A model generated the notes under the pieces. The model worked only from the letters and a program-made list of their open reading frames with translations, was not told the origin of the DNA and did not search any database. Below, piece after piece: positions 1 to 11,283 of a DNA stretch of 64,000 bases. The DNA lies in NCBI GenBank assembly GCA_017654935.2, contig CM065691.1:27636937-27700936 (forward strand). The letters run 5' to 3'. How positions within the stretch are numbered: the stretch's first letter is position 1; each line of letters starts with the position of its first letter. Source of the stretch: Phymorhynchus buccinoides. Lineage: Eukaryota > Mollusca > Gastropoda > Neogastropoda > Raphitomidae. A program made the translations under genes and the position numbers.

Positions 1-204
1 CCCTTAAGCTTAACTGGGTAGAGAAAACAAAATCTGCAATATTGTGAATTCCTCCGTAACATGTATAGCATTAGGCCTATCCTTACCTCCCAAAATTAAG
101 AAAATAGAGTCTTTGGATAACAGGCCCTGATTTGATGCCTTTCAGTGACATGGGTGTTAAACCATTGTGGCGCATAAATGCGACATTGGCGGTGAAATGT
201 TTAA
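1..204. mobile_element. piggyBac-like MITE, left end cut by window edge
   Basis: Identical to 25247-25450. The terminal TTAA is at 201-204. Confidence 0.7.
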
Positions 205-740
205 TTCTACATTATGTTATTGGGATCATCAATGTTGTGTTCTGCACCTGAATGAAATTTCTCTGTTAATGAAACGTTTCCCAGGGACCAGGGCCGATAC
301 ACTAGCCCTCAACACTGAAGAAACAATAGACAAATTAACCTTAGCTGAGAGTCATAACCAAGGGAGAGTTCATAATCAGCCCTTTCAACCATGCCCATAA
401 CTATGATGTTATATTATTCATTATGAAATACAGTACAAGGATAAAAAGACCATAGAGAGTAAGAATAACATCAGCGAACATCAATTAAAAAAATTAAGAA
501 AATAAAGTGAAAGAATGCGACACAAAAGAGATCACAATCAGAGAATTTTGAGAAAGATGGAAAACAGGTTGTGCATGTAGATGCCTCATACTGGTAATTT
601 CAGTTGTATTGAGAGATCTTACAGAGTCCTTTCAGGTGGTTACGGTATTTTACGAACTATAAGGCGCACTTGATTATAAGGGTTAGACGCACACCCCAAA
701 TTTCAACAAAATTCAGATTTTGCAGCGTACTAGTAATTTC

Positions 741-1160
741 GGTAAAGGTAAAGATGTGCCACCCCCCCCCCCCCCCCCCCCCCCCCCCCTGCATTTCTCA
801 GTTAATTGTATTTTTCCATTTTTGCCTTTCTTACCATACATAAAGCTGTATTTTAGGAACATTTTCAGCTAATTCTCTTTTTGGAATACAAACCCTAACT
901 CTAACCCTAGCCCTAAACCTAACCCTACCCCCCACTATGTACTGCAGTACACCGCAATTTCTCACAGTTGTGGTTCGTTGCATTTTTCCGTCTTATAGGG
1001 TGGGGGGTAGGGTTAGGGTTAGGGCTAGAGTTAGTATTCCAAAAAGGTTATTAGCTAAAAATGTTCCTAAAATACAGCTTTATGTATGGTAAGAAAGGCA
1101 ACAACGGAAAAATACAATTAACCGAGAAATGTAGGGGGGTGGCATATCTTGACCGTTACC
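741..1160. mobile_element. hAT-like foldback element with TTAGGG repeats (copy A)
   Basis: Flanked by an 8-bp duplication GTAATTTC (733-740, 1161-1168). Inverted ends GGTAAAGGTAAAGATGTGCC / complement. Arms of about 170 bp include ACCATACATAAAGCTGTATT and runs of CCCTAACCCTA / TAGGGTTAGGG. The spacer contains TGTACTGCAGTACA. A poly-C tract at 763-789 lies in the left arm. An 8-bp duplication is typical of hAT. Confidence 0.75.
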
Positions 1161-1199
1161 GTAATTTCAATTGTATTGAGAGAGCTTACAGAGTCCTTT

Positions 1200-1370
1200 C
1201 AGATGGCTACGGTATTTTATGGACTATAAGGCGCACCTGATTATAAGGGTTAGGCGCACCCCCCAAATTTCAACAAAACTCAGATTTTGTTATTATATTT
1301 TCTTATTCTTTTATTAGTCATACTATAAGGCGCAGGGAAAAACATATCGCCTTATCGTCCGTAACATATG
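1200..1370. mobile_element. MITE of the 'GGACTATAAGGCGCACC' family (copy A)
   Basis: Begins TACGGTATTTTATGGACTAT and ends with the imperfect complement CGCCTTATCGTCCGTAA. A partial second copy is at 644-732. Orthologues in copy B at 26441-26611 and 25890-25978. Superfamily not determined. Confidence 0.6.
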
Positions 1371-2489
1371 GTATATTCATGAAGTGATCACTCGATGTAT
1401 GTACTAATGGTAGAATTCTAAGATAAAGAGCTTTATAATGTAGCCACTAACATAGTCTGGTGGTCGGTTTTTTCTTTGAACTTTAGATAAAAAATTAAAA
1501 ATTAAGCAAACTAACGAAAACAATCAAACCATATATCACCTACATGTTTTAGCCTAAATTGGTTAAGAGGGAAATGAAGATCATTGTTAGTAATTCTAAC
1601 TACGTTTAGCATTCATTTATTCAATTCGATCATTTTGAAAATTTCACACCATCAGCAGTTAACCAAATTAATCCACAAATAAAGCTTGAAAGTGATGGAA
1701 AAAGAAACGCACACACAACGTACAAAGCATTCAAAATTGAACATTATTTTCATGACTGAATCTCTTGACTCGCTATCATCACGATTCAATGACACATTTT
1801 ACATGACAATTACCTTGCCATATTTCCACCCTCATATTATGAACTAAAAATAGTTGCAAACTGTGTAAATGTGTCAGTAAAATTGCAAGCTGGCGTGTGT
1901 GTACGAGTAAACTTTTGCACTAACACATAAAAACGTGTCAATGGACACCAATAATCATGTGTGTTAAATGAGTGTTTATTACCCTCCACAACCATGGTTT
2001 GGTGTGTGTGTGTGTGTGTGTGTGCCTGTGTGTGCGTGCGCTGTGTGTGTGTGTGTGTGTGTGTGGTGCGTATGCGTATGCGCTATTTATTGTTTATTTA
2101 TTCTGATTTAGGTGCTTTATAAATAGTGTACTGTTGGGTGAACGAGTTAGTATGAAAGATGGTTGAAAGCGCACTGAGATGTGCAGCAAGAAATGCGCTC
2201 TATAAATATTATATATTATTATTATTATGTGTGTGCAGCGAAACGACGCGCGCGCTCTGATTGGCTGGAACCTACAAGAAGTTGCAAGCGGCGGCTCAGA
2301 GATAGGATCGTTTTCTATCGCCCTACAACCCACAGCTGCAACCCTACAACCTTGTTGTAGGCTGCATGAAACTCTTGCAACCACAAAGTTGCAGGTACAA
2401 CTAGCAAAAGTTGCAGCGTGTGCCGAGCCCTTAATGACAAGAAAGAATGACACTGCTCTTCTTTTTCTTCGATCACTCAGACAGTTTCC

Positions 2490-2750
2490 GGTCAATTATG
2501 AGCGTAGATGCGTCATGCTGCCGTTATGCGCCTAACTAAGAAATAGTTAGGCCCAGCAAGTCTGACTTCGGCTGGAGGAAATGTTTTTGAAAGTGTTTCG
2601 TGAAAAAAGCAGGAGAATGGACCGGTAAGGCAGAAAGATAGTAGATGACAGAAAGCAAAGGGAAAAGGCGGAGTCAAAGAGAGTGACAGATTAGAGGAAG
2701 TTACAAGCACAGAACTTCCAGAAGGTGGGGGAACTATTTATACAAAGTGG
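2490..2750. repeat. interspersed repeat, also 27730-27990 and inverted at 7690-7985
   Basis: CAATTATGAGCGTAGATGCG ... AGAACTTCCAGAAGGTGGG matches the reverse complement of 7690-7985 at about 85 percent. No coding signal. Confidence 0.7.
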
Positions 2751-3050
2751 TAGCCCCACGGGGGGGGGGCAGGGAGAATGACTGACACTACAATGACACA
2801 AGAACATCACACAATGAACATGAAACAAACAAAACATGCATTGAACTCATTATCTTTAAGCCACATCAACGTCACAGTTTTCTTTGTTATGGGCAGAATG
2901 TAACAGCGACAGCAACCAAAGTCACCACCATGCATAATAAAAAACATCACAGATAGAATCTGAACAAAGCATGATTTGCAGGCATGGTGAAAACATTTGT
3001 ACAGCAACAGCATGTTTCTTCTCCCCGCATGTGCACGAGGATTAAAAAAA

Positions 3051-3208
3051 CTGGGCCTGTATTTCACATTGAGATAGCATGAGACTTAGCATGGTGCTAA
3101 CTTAGAAGCTCTTCCGATGTCCTATAGGATTTAATAGGACTTATGGAAGAGCTTCTAAGTTAGCATCATGCTAAGTCTCATGCTATCTCAACGTGAATAC
3201 AGGCCCAG
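3051..3208. mobile_element. 158-bp foldback MITE (copy A)
   Basis: Arms CTGGGCCTGTATTTCACATT ... and complement ending AATACAGGCCCAG. The central part has a second nested palindrome (TCCTATAGGATTTAATAGGA). The orthologue at 28291-28448 has two substitutions in the loop. Confidence 0.8.
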
Positions 3209-3627
3209 ATCACAATCATCGTTTATTTTATCAACAGGATTGTGCATGAATGAGGAAAGTACTGGTGTTGTCGTGAGTGGTTGCACAAATTAAATACATA
3301 ATCATGCAATCATTATATCTAGAAGTAGAACCTCTTCCAGACAACCTTCCCTATTATGGCTTTCTCGCTTTTATAAGTCAACTTCAATCAAAATGGTTGC
3401 TCTACTCTTATCATAAACATAACCTCATTGTGAACACCAATTGTAGTAGAGATTGCTTCAATTATGCTATCCCACGTATGGCAGACCAATGCTCCATCTA
3501 ATATGCATTATAATGGGCAATAATATCAACTAATTACCGAAAAGTGCACAAGAATGCCAGATTTGTCAGAATATTAGTTGAAATGATGTTTCAATGTACC
3601 TGCATCCTTACTGGGAACAAGAGAAAG

Positions 3628-4287
3628 GAGACCGACCAACACAGAGAGAGAGAAGGTGGGCGAGGGAAGAGATGACAAGAGGACAGAGAGAAAGAGAGAG
3701 AGGCCGACAGAGAGAGACAAAGACAGAGAGAGAAGGTGGGTGAGGGAAGAGATGACAAGAGGACAGAGAGAAAGAGAGAGAGGCTGACAGAGAGAGACAA
3801 AGACAGAGAGAGAAGGTGGGTGAGGGAAGAGATGACAAGAGGACAGAGAGAAAGAGAGAGAGGCCGACAGAGAGAGACAAAGACAGAGAGAGAAGGTGGG
3901 CGAGGGAAGAGATGACAAGAGGACAGAGAGAAAGAGAGAGAGGCCGACAGAGAGAGACAAAGACAGAGAGAGAAGGTGGGTGAGGGAAGAGATGACAAGA
4001 GGACAGAGAGAAAGAGAGAGAGGCTGACAGAGAGAGACAAAGACAGAGAGAGAAGGTGGGTGAGGGAAGAGATGACAAGAGGACAGAGAGAAAGAGAGAG
4101 AGGCCGACAGAGAGAGACAAAGACAGAGAGAGAAGGTGGGTGAGGGAAGAGATGACAAGAGGACAGAGAGAAAGAGAGAGAGGCCGACAGAGAGAGACAA
4201 AGACAGAGAGAGAAGGTGGGTGAGGGAAGAGATGACAAGAGGACAGAGAGAAAGAGAGAGAGGCTGACAGAGAGAGACAAAGACAGA
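3628..4287. repeat. 80-bp purine-rich minisatellite (copy A)
   Basis: About eight units of 80 bp (AGAAGGTGGGTGAGGGAAGA, GATGACAAGAGGACAGAG, then GGC[C/T]GACAGAG). C/T variants alternate between units in a higher-order pattern. The opposite strand is pyrimidine-only over long runs, so stop codons are rare and spurious long ORFs appear. Confidence 0.95.
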
Positions 4288-4339
4288 AAGACAATTTCCA
4301 ACCAGAAACAACGTTCTGTCATTTTCGGGAAAAGAATAA

Positions 4340-4535
4340 GTTTAGGATTTTTATTATTATACTTTCACAAAATTATATAATATTTTCACAAAATGTTATT
4401 ATATTTTCACATAATTATATTATAGTTTCACAAAAAATATGTTATATTTTCACAAAATTATGTTCTATTTTTGCAAAATTATATGTTCACAAAATTATAT
4501 ATTTTCACAAAATTATATTATATTTTCACAAAATG
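4340..4535. repeat. 16-17-bp AT-rich tandem repeat
   Basis: Imperfect units of ATTATATTTTCACAAAA. Immediately follows the copy A minisatellite. Confidence 0.8.
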
Positions 4536-4952
4536 GAAAGAAGCAGACTTTGAGATTCAGGGTCGTAAACATGACGAGGGTGTCTACAATGCAACTTTGC
4601 AGAGAGAAAAAAAACACCTAACATTATTTTTGTTTACATTACCATACATTGTGAAGTATACAATTCTGTCATGACTTTATGTGACGAATTACTTTGATCG
4701 ATTGTTACCACATTATAAATGGGAGCTGTACAATTAAATGATTTTCAATAGTATTGGGACACTTGCGCTGTCCTCAAATCCCTTTCTCCGAGAGAGAGAG
4801 AGAGAGATGTGCCTTGGGCCAGGCCTGCTGTGTAGAAATGGTAGCTACCCCCTCTGCTATCTAACAGGCATAATATGAGTGAGAAACAGACTGACAGAGA
4901 CAAAGACAGAGAGAGACATACTCACAGAGACAGAGAGACACTGGACAACTTT

Positions 4953-5002
<50 letters not shown>

Positions 5003-5224
5003 AGTTGACGGGATATTGACAGCTGTAATCAGTGATTCACAAACACCCGAAAGTCGGTTACAACGGGTGGATGAACGGACCAGATCACACAATAGTGTCA
5101 CGCCCTACCAATAAACCGCCTGTTATCTTTTTCAGTGTAAGAACACTAAAAACTATCTTATGGTGCAATCATCGTGTTTATTTTACTTTCTAATGATTCA
5201 TTATTTGTTTGCCTTTAATGTTCT
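4536..5224. other. no gene seen
   Basis: AT-rich sequence with short (AG)n runs at 4791 and 4960-4995. Nothing recognisable. Confidence 0.6.
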
Positions 5225-5299
5225 TGTCATCAATGTAAAGCGCACTGAGCTCATATAAGAAAGAGCGCTATATAAATTATCATTATGATTATTATTATG

Positions 5300-5335
<36 letters not shown>

Positions 5336-5370
5336 TTTTTTTATATTTATTTTTATTTTTTTATTTTAAA
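5225..5370 (+). repeat. retroposon 3' tail ending in (ATT)n
   Basis: GTAAAGCGCACTGAGCTCAT ... GAGCGCTATATAAAT then ATT repeats. The same tail type is at 2168-2226, 27407-27466, 38757-38830 and inverted at 42105-42170. The stem-forming AAGCGC..GCGCT and ATT tail are typical of retroposon 3' ends. Confidence 0.55.
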
Positions 5371-5509
5371 TTATTATTACGTCCCGTCAATAATTTTCAG
5401 AACTCTCACCAAACAGAAATAGTTTCTTCGTCTCTCAGGGAAAAAAAGTTTAAATTAAAAAATGAAAAAAAAAATGGAAAGAACAACCGTAACCCATGAA
5501 GCCAAAAGT

Positions 5510-5775
5510 CGCTTTCCCCCCTTTATTTCAGAAAACTTCCCCCTTTCAGGAACTGCTTCTCAATGGGCAGACACCTCATGTCCTGCAGACAGTGGTCCGG
5601 CTGATTGAAGTGCCGAGTCACCAGGGTTCCCTGGTTCTACCTGATGTGGCTCCTGTGTAGAGCGAAACGAGTCTTCATTCAGACTGTTGCCCGTCTCTCC
5701 AATGTACTGCGACCCGGGACATTTGCGGCAATACAACATGTACACCACGTTGGATGTCGTGCATGCCATTATTAT
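5510..5775 (-). pseudogene. Penelope-like element GIY-YIG endonuclease remnant
   Basis: The minus strand encodes TTSNVVYMLYCRKCPGSQYIGETGNSL, with VVY and YIG standing for the GIY-YIG core. A -1 shift then leads to FALHRSHIR and RHFNQPDHCLQDMRCLPIEK. These are the spacing and motifs of the nuclease that follows the RT in Penelope-like retroelements. The frame is broken by a frameshift and a TAG. No RT is visible nearby, so only the 3' part is present. Confidence 0.75.
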
Positions 5776-6042
5776 TCAGAACACTTACTTAGTGCATTGC
5801 CTTAAAGTTCAATGCACTTATGGTGCCGGATCTGGAATGCCTCTTTGGTCGCAGCACTCTCTCTGTTGGCCTCTTGAAGATGTTCGCGACAGGTGACGCA
5901 CATCTTAGCACACCTGAGAACTCATGGCGCCTGGCTGCTGTCCATGACTGGGGCTGATGGCATGAGAAGATTCCGCAGACTTTTGGAGTTCCTTTCTTCA
6001 ACAACTGGTACCTCAGGGATAACCTTTTTTTATATTCATATA

Positions 6043-6861
6043 TCTTATATATTTGTTCGAAATCTGTCTGTGTGTCTGTCTGTCTGTCTGTCTGTGTGTC
6101 TGTCTGTCTGTCTGTGTGTTCCTTATGCACGGCCACAGTTCTCAACCGATCGACACCAAATTTGGCATCAAGCATCCTTGGCACCCTCCGAAGGTCATGC
6201 CGTCCTTACTTTTCGGAAAACTCCGCCAAGGGGTCGTGGGGAGGGGGGGGGGGGGACCGAAAATCGTTAAGGGGCCATAACTTCCTAGAGTCTTGAAACT
6301 TGGCATGGATGTACTTTCGCTTATGGCCGTTCTGATGATGGCGTACCAATGAAGGTCAAGGTCACGGTCAGGGAGATCGGTATGCCTTGAAAGTGGTAGG
6401 GGTCTAATGATTGGGTTTTACTGTCCCACGCATATCTCCCGAACTGCTTTACCGAATCGTTTCCAGTTTTGTGTGGTGGCGTGTCACCATGAGAGAAGGC
6501 ATCGCGCATAAATTATCACCGTCATGACCTTCACCTTGGTGTATGACCTTGAAAACCGAAAATCTTTAAGGGGCTATAACGTCCACACCGTTGGTCTTAG
6601 GGACTTCAAACTTGGCATGTAGGTCCTTTGCCTTATGGTTGTTCTGATGATTGCATACAGATCAAGGTCAAGGTCAAGGTCATGGAGATCGGTAGGCCTT
6701 GAAAGTGGTAGGGGTCAACATTTTTTATTTTCAGCCACAAAAGTGAAAATATAATATTTTGCGGACCCAGCGAAACCGGTACTCAGCGGTACCGGTACTT
6801 GGCGTTACCTGTACAAGGCGTTACCAGTACTAGGCGTTACCGGTACGGGGCGTTGCGCTAG
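6043..6861 (+). mobile_element. Helitron-like non-autonomous element (candidate)
   Basis: Starts TCTTATATATTTG after an A, runs through TCTGTCTG repeats, and ends GCGTTGCGCTAG before a T, the A|TC...CTAG|T arrangement of Helitrons. GTTACCGGTAC motifs near the 3' end could form the terminal hairpin. The interior is repetitive with AAGGTCAAGGTCA motifs and a G12 run. A 5'-truncated relative is at 58780-59350. Confidence 0.5.
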
Positions 6862-6869
6862 TCATATAA

Positions 6870-7330
6870 TAAAAAGCCGCGCGCATGCGCGCGTGCGTGC
6901 GTGCGTGCGTGTGTCTGAAACACAAAACGGGCCTTATAACTCCGCCGTTTTTCGACCGAATCGCTTCAAATTTGCTGTCAGCCCTAACGGGGCGATGGCA
7001 ACGGCAACCGAGGCGGCCGTGTCATTTGCGCGGTTCGGCAAATGCGCGAAACGCGCATCCGCCGGCCTCTCGGCGCCCGTATCTCCGGTGTTTCTGGGCC
7101 GATTGCCTTCCGAATTTGGCAGAAAGATGACCGGGGACTGTGACTATCCATGTACTAAACCGGAAGCGACTCGATTCAGAAATGCCGGAGATACGGGCGC
7201 CGACAGGCCGCTTCACGTTTTCACAAACCGCGGCGTAACCAGACCCGACATTGACTCGAGATTTGGAACATGCGTGACCAGGGATAGTGACTATCGTCGT
7301 GCAAAATGTCAACAGCATCCGTTCATAAAC
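6870..7330. repeat. interspersed repeat (Helitron-like), also at 18420-18740
   Basis: A GTGTGTCTGAAACAC leader, then GCCTTATAACTCCGCCGTTT and TCGCTTCAAATTTGCTGT. Matches 18480-18740 at roughly 90 percent. A 208-codon open frame crosses it but has no recognisable domain. Confidence 0.6.
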
Positions 7331-7534
7331 GCGCGCTATAACCCGATTTACATTTGCGCGGTCCCAAAAACAAAAGCTAATTTCAATCAACACTTTCTCC
7401 ACACACCCCTCGCTGCTGCAGCCGACCACAATCACCGACCAGTCAACAACACAAATGAAGAGCGGAGATCACATTACCGTGGTATGTTCACGGCTAGGCC
7501 CAGGGACAGCGAGCGGTGAGCTGTCACAGACAGT

Positions 7535-7579
<45 letters not shown>

Positions 7580-7689
7580 CTCATTGACGTTCGTGTGCCT
7601 GTGTGTATGGTTTGGTTACGAATGTAGGGGGGTGGGGTGGGGGTGATAGTACTCTCCACCCCTCTCGTGGAATACTGGGAGGGGGGCCC

Positions 7690-7985
7690 TTCCATACAAA
7701 TAGTTTACCCACCTTCTGGAAGTTCTGTGCTCATATGTACCTCTAATCTGTCAGTCTCTTTGACTCTGCCTTTTTCCTTTGCATGCTGTTATCTATTATC
7801 GTTCTGCCTATCTGGTCCATTCTCCTGCCTTTTTTCAAGAAATACTTTCAAAAAGATTCCTCTAGCCGAAGTCAGACATGCTGGGCCTAATTATTCTTAG
7901 TTAGGCGCATAACAGCAGCATGATGCATCTACGTTCATAATTGACAGGAACATGCCTGAAAGACCGAAGAAGAAGAACTTAGAAA
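7690..7985. repeat. inverted copy of the 2490-2750 repeat
   Basis: CACCTTCTGGAAGTTCTGTG ... CATCTACGTTCATAATTGAC, reverse of 2490-2750. Part of it is open in one frame but is not a gene. Confidence 0.7.
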
Positions 7986-8017
7986 AAGGAGAAGAAGAAG
8001 AAGAAGTTAGTACTACT

Positions 8018-8059
<42 letters not shown>

Positions 8060-8105
8060 CTCTCTCTCTTCACCCCCCTCATAACACAGAGAGACAGACA
8101 GACAG

Positions 8106-8149
<44 letters not shown>

Positions 8150-8928
8150 TTAGTTCATCTTATATATATTTTCGAAAGACCTTACACATTTGTGATCCAT
8201 TTTCTTGGAAGGTGAAATGCTGCCTTCTTCTTGGAAATGTAAAACCGAAAGTTTCACTTTCGTGTCTTTGAGACTGGCTGTCTGTTGAAAGTCACAATGG
8301 CAAACAAGTGTGTCGCCGAGTGGCAGATAAGTCCCCGAGCAAGTAAATGTGGGGAGGGGGTAGGTGTAGGGAGGAGATAGCTGCCACGGGGTTAAAACTG
8401 CCATGGGGTTAAAACTGCCACGGGGCGATTGCTAGTGAAAATGAAATAATTTTAAATACAAATGGAGACAGAAGAAGAACAAACTCTAGTCTAGTCAAAC
8501 ACATTGCAGCGTAATGTTACTCAAATCTAATAAGAAACATTTCTAGCACAATTATCATATAACCTGGTTCGCTTGTTCAATTCGGGAAAAACAATTCACA
8601 TGTGGTTCTTTCAAGTGCTAACGGTCAATCAAATTGAATGTCTTTGATACTGAATCGATTAAGCATTATTATAGGCGTGTGAGACTACCATTCTACACTT
8701 TAAGTAACAAAGAAAAAATACAAGGGCTACAAGAAAACTGCAAGCTAAAAGCAAAAAGTGATTTCTACTATTCTCCTTCTTCTCTTCGGGGCCCACGATC
8801 ACTCAGTTGATCCTTCTGGCACCCTCTAAATTATACCATATATACTTGCTTCTCTGTGCAGTCTATTTCACAATCTAAAACCACCCCGCATCTTCAAGAT
8901 ATGGCATTGAATTTGCAACATGTTTAAG
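8150..8928. other. no gene seen; possible 3' UTR of the coiled-coil ORF
   Basis: Unique-looking AT-rich sequence with a short tandem of AACTGCCA[C/T]GGGG at 8395-8422. No canonical AATAAA noticed on the minus strand near 8700-8929. Confidence 0.5.
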
Positions 8929-9303
8929 TTATTTCAAAATAACAGACAACCGATCAGCTACGTATTCAGCCCCACGAACCAAAATGCTCTTCTTCTTCTC
9001 CGCCGCCAGCTGCTGTGTAACTGCATCTATTTCTGTCGTGTGGAGGTTGTTTTGGAGGCGCTTGATTTCATCTTCATTTTTCTTCTCCTTGTCACGAAGG
9101 CGCTGGATTTCGTCGTCCTTGGTCTTCTCGATGTAGTGGAGCAGTTTGGTGTCGGCGTCCTTGTTCTTCTCGTTGTACTGAAGCCGTTTGATGTCGGCGT
9201 CCTTGGTCTTCTCGCCGTACTGAAGGCGCGTGATCTCCTGCTCTTTGTTGCGAAGGTCGTTTAACTTGGACTGCAGTTCAACAGCGTGCGTACGTTTCGA
9301 CAT
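8929..9303 (-). CDS. small coiled-coil protein, function unknown
   Basis: 124 residues starting MSKRTHAVELQSKLNDLRNK. The centre is four about 14-residue repeats (ITRLQYGEKTKDAD, IKRLQYNEKNKDAD, TKLLHYIEKTKDDE, IQRLRDKEKKNEDE), a charged coiled coil with heptad leucines. It ends LVRGAEYVADRLSVILK. Codon use is clean and GC-ending, unlike the surrounding repeats. The frame stays open upstream into a (CA)n tract, where TTCCAG at about 9323-9328 could be a splice acceptor. It may therefore be the last exon of a larger gene or a retrocopy. I do not recognise the family. Confidence 0.5.
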   Translation of the reverse strand: MSKRTHAVELQSKLNDLRNKEQEITRLQYGEKTKDADIKRLQYNEKNKDADTKLLHYIEKTKDDEIQRLRDKEKKNEDEIKRLQNNLHTTEIDAVTQQLAAEKKKSILVRGAEYVADRLSVILK

Positions 9304-9324
9304 AGCCACTTGGGCGGCTGGAAC

Positions 9325-9424
9325 ACACACAAACACGCGCACGCGCACGCACGCACGCGCGCACATATACACACACACGCGCGCGCGCGCGCACATATAC
9401 ACACACGCGCGCGCGCGCGCAGAA

Positions 9425-9495
<71 letters not shown>
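9325..9495. repeat. (CA/CG)n followed by (AG)n
   Basis: Alternating CACACG/CGCGCG stretches (potential Z-DNA) and then about 66 bp of AG. It abuts the possible splice acceptor of the coiled-coil ORF. Confidence 0.95.
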
Positions 9496-9496
<1 letters not shown>

Positions 9497-9836
9497 TAAT
9501 AAAATTATATTCGGGTGTATCAGCTTCCCAACATATGAAATAAAATGGGTCTCGTTAATGTACAACAATTACATAGCCTATATTCGCGGACTGTTAAAAC
9601 AATTCAAACACACACATACGCATGTGCGCACCCACGTGAACACATGTATGTGTAGGCACATACATACACAAACACACATACGCGTATTGCACACAAATAC
9701 ACACACCCACTCGCGCGTGCACACACACACAGTGTCAGAACACAGCCTATGCGCGTAAGCTTACATTTACACATTGTTGACTATGAACATTTGTTTACCA
9801 CATACGTGGTTTTGTTTGTTTCTTTATTTCAGTGCT

Positions 9837-10200
9837 GTGGAGTAGAGTGGCACAGAGGTAACGCGTTCGCCTTGTGTCGAGTAAACCCGGGTTCGAACCT
9901 GGGTACAGGGGATTTTTCCTCTCAGTCTGCACTAGGCCTTATGGTCTGAACAAACGTGGAGTCTTTCCGATGAGACGATAAATCGAGGTGTGTCCATGCA
10001 CTTAGCGCATGTTGTGGCAACAAAAAAGGTGTCATTTGGTCAAAATTTACCCCCACCCCACCCCTTTCCTTCCTTATTAGTCACAAAAATTGCATGCAAA
10101 ACCAATTGGGTGGTGCACCTGTGGCTGCGACGCTCTCTCCAGGTGGGAGCAACCCGAATTTCTCAGAGACGCCTCTGCGACTATGAAGTACCTAATGCCT
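9837..10200 (+). mobile_element. tRNA-derived SINE
   Basis: The head has a box A-like GTGGCACAGAGGTAACG and a box B GGGTTCGAACC. A conserved middle (TCTTTCCGATGAGACGATAA, CACTTAGCGCATG) and a 3' part with CTCTCCAGGTGGGAGCAACC follow. The tRNA-like head is about 70 bp with spacing right for a pol III promoter. The 3' part is found inverted at 20865-20985. Confidence 0.7.
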
Positions 10201-10553
10201 AATTGTTTGTTATTAATTTTCAAACTTACCTCTTTGTAGATTTCCACCTCCACAACCAAGACACACAGTGTCCACAACATCAACGTCATCATAAGGGGGA
10301 CTCATGCTGGAAACTTCAACAGTCTTGAAGACAGTTAGGCAACGAATTTCAGGTAGGAATGGAAGAAACACCTTTACTGTTCAATAACTTATATGCCCAA
10401 CTTGTTATGACCATGACTTTCCTGGAAACTTGTAATTGGTTAGCGAGTGTTTTGTTGTCCAAACACTGGCGGGTTGCTCCAGGCAACACTGAAACAGAAT
10501 CACATAGCATCCCCTCCCCTCCACCCCCCCACTCCCACCCCACCCCCACCCTT

Positions 10554-10589
<36 letters not shown>

Positions 10590-10686
10590 ACTTAAAGACT
10601 CACCAGATCACGTGTCAAAATCACGGGTTTCACGGGTTTTCCCTCTTTATAGCTGGTAAGAAATATTGTTTTGACCAGGTTTGACT

Positions 10687-10767
10687 CCCATACAAATGTC
10701 CCCAAATTAAAAACGAAACATCATTGTAAAGAGTGGCCTTAATTTCAAGTTGGGGACATTTGTATGT
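10687..10767. repeat. short hairpin repeat
   Basis: CCATACAAATGTCCCCAA pairs with TTGGGGACATTTGTATG. The interior AAAACGAAACATCATT is shared with 43632-43655. Confidence 0.6.
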
Positions 10768-11044
10768 GGGTCACAGCTACCCAGAAAAATAACAAGCGAC
10801 TTAATCGTGGTTGGGTCAGTGGGTCTTTAAATGAACTAACAAAGCTGAAGCAAAGCTTGACGACTGGTTGGACAACTGACTGCGAAAACAAATTTAAAAA
10901 AAATCAAAACAAAAAGAAACCCTGACTTGCAGGGCCTTGCAGGGTTTTGCCGGGTAAAGTCGGGTCTGGCGGGCACATCTATTTATAGAATCTACGCATT
11001 AAACGAATAAATAACACACATTTAAAAACATCAGTTGTTGGAGG

Positions 11045-11048
<4 letters not shown>

Positions 11049-11078
<30 letters not shown>
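11049..11078. repeat. poly-G tract
   Basis: About 30 consecutive G. Similar poly-C tracts lie at 763-789, 18311-18337 and 19083-19109. Confidence 0.95.
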
Positions 11079-11241
11079 CGTTTTTCACGCACCATAAAAG
11101 AAGCGGGTTTGTGCACATGCCAGTGCAACGCACACATAATTTATGTGCCTAGAGAACTGAAACCGAAGAACTTGACACCAAATGTTTTCATACTCCCATG
11201 CAGATCGCAAAAAAAACCAAGATTGTAAAGCCTAAACTAAA

Positions 11242-11283
<42 letters not shown>

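Larger units (their letters stand above)
1..4290. repeat. segmental duplication copy A
   Basis: Matches 25247-29550 in direct orientation with only about ten substitutions or small indels over 3.6 kb, plus homopolymer length changes. Example differences: AAAGCTGT/AACGCTGT near 843, and GGCTGGAGG/GGCAGGAGG near 2572. It starts at the window edge, so the true left boundary is outside. The right boundary lies in the 80-bp minisatellite. Confidence 0.95.

Noticed and set aside
167..400. A 77-codon frame conserved in all three duplicated copies
   Set aside because: It spans a MITE end and adjoining duplicated DNA. Conservation is explained by recent duplication, and there is no domain or codon signal.
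890..1030. True telomere or subtelomere
   Set aside because: The TTAGGG-type repeats are few, inverted and confined to the arms of a foldback element present elsewhere, so they are not a chromosome end.
6893..7519. A 208-codon plus-strand frame
   Set aside because: Lies in an interspersed repeat also at 18.4 kb, where the frame is not preserved. No domain recognised.
9860..9905. Possible tRNA gene (box B GGTTCGAACC)
   Set aside because: Followed by a SINE body and lacks a closed acceptor stem. It is a SINE head.
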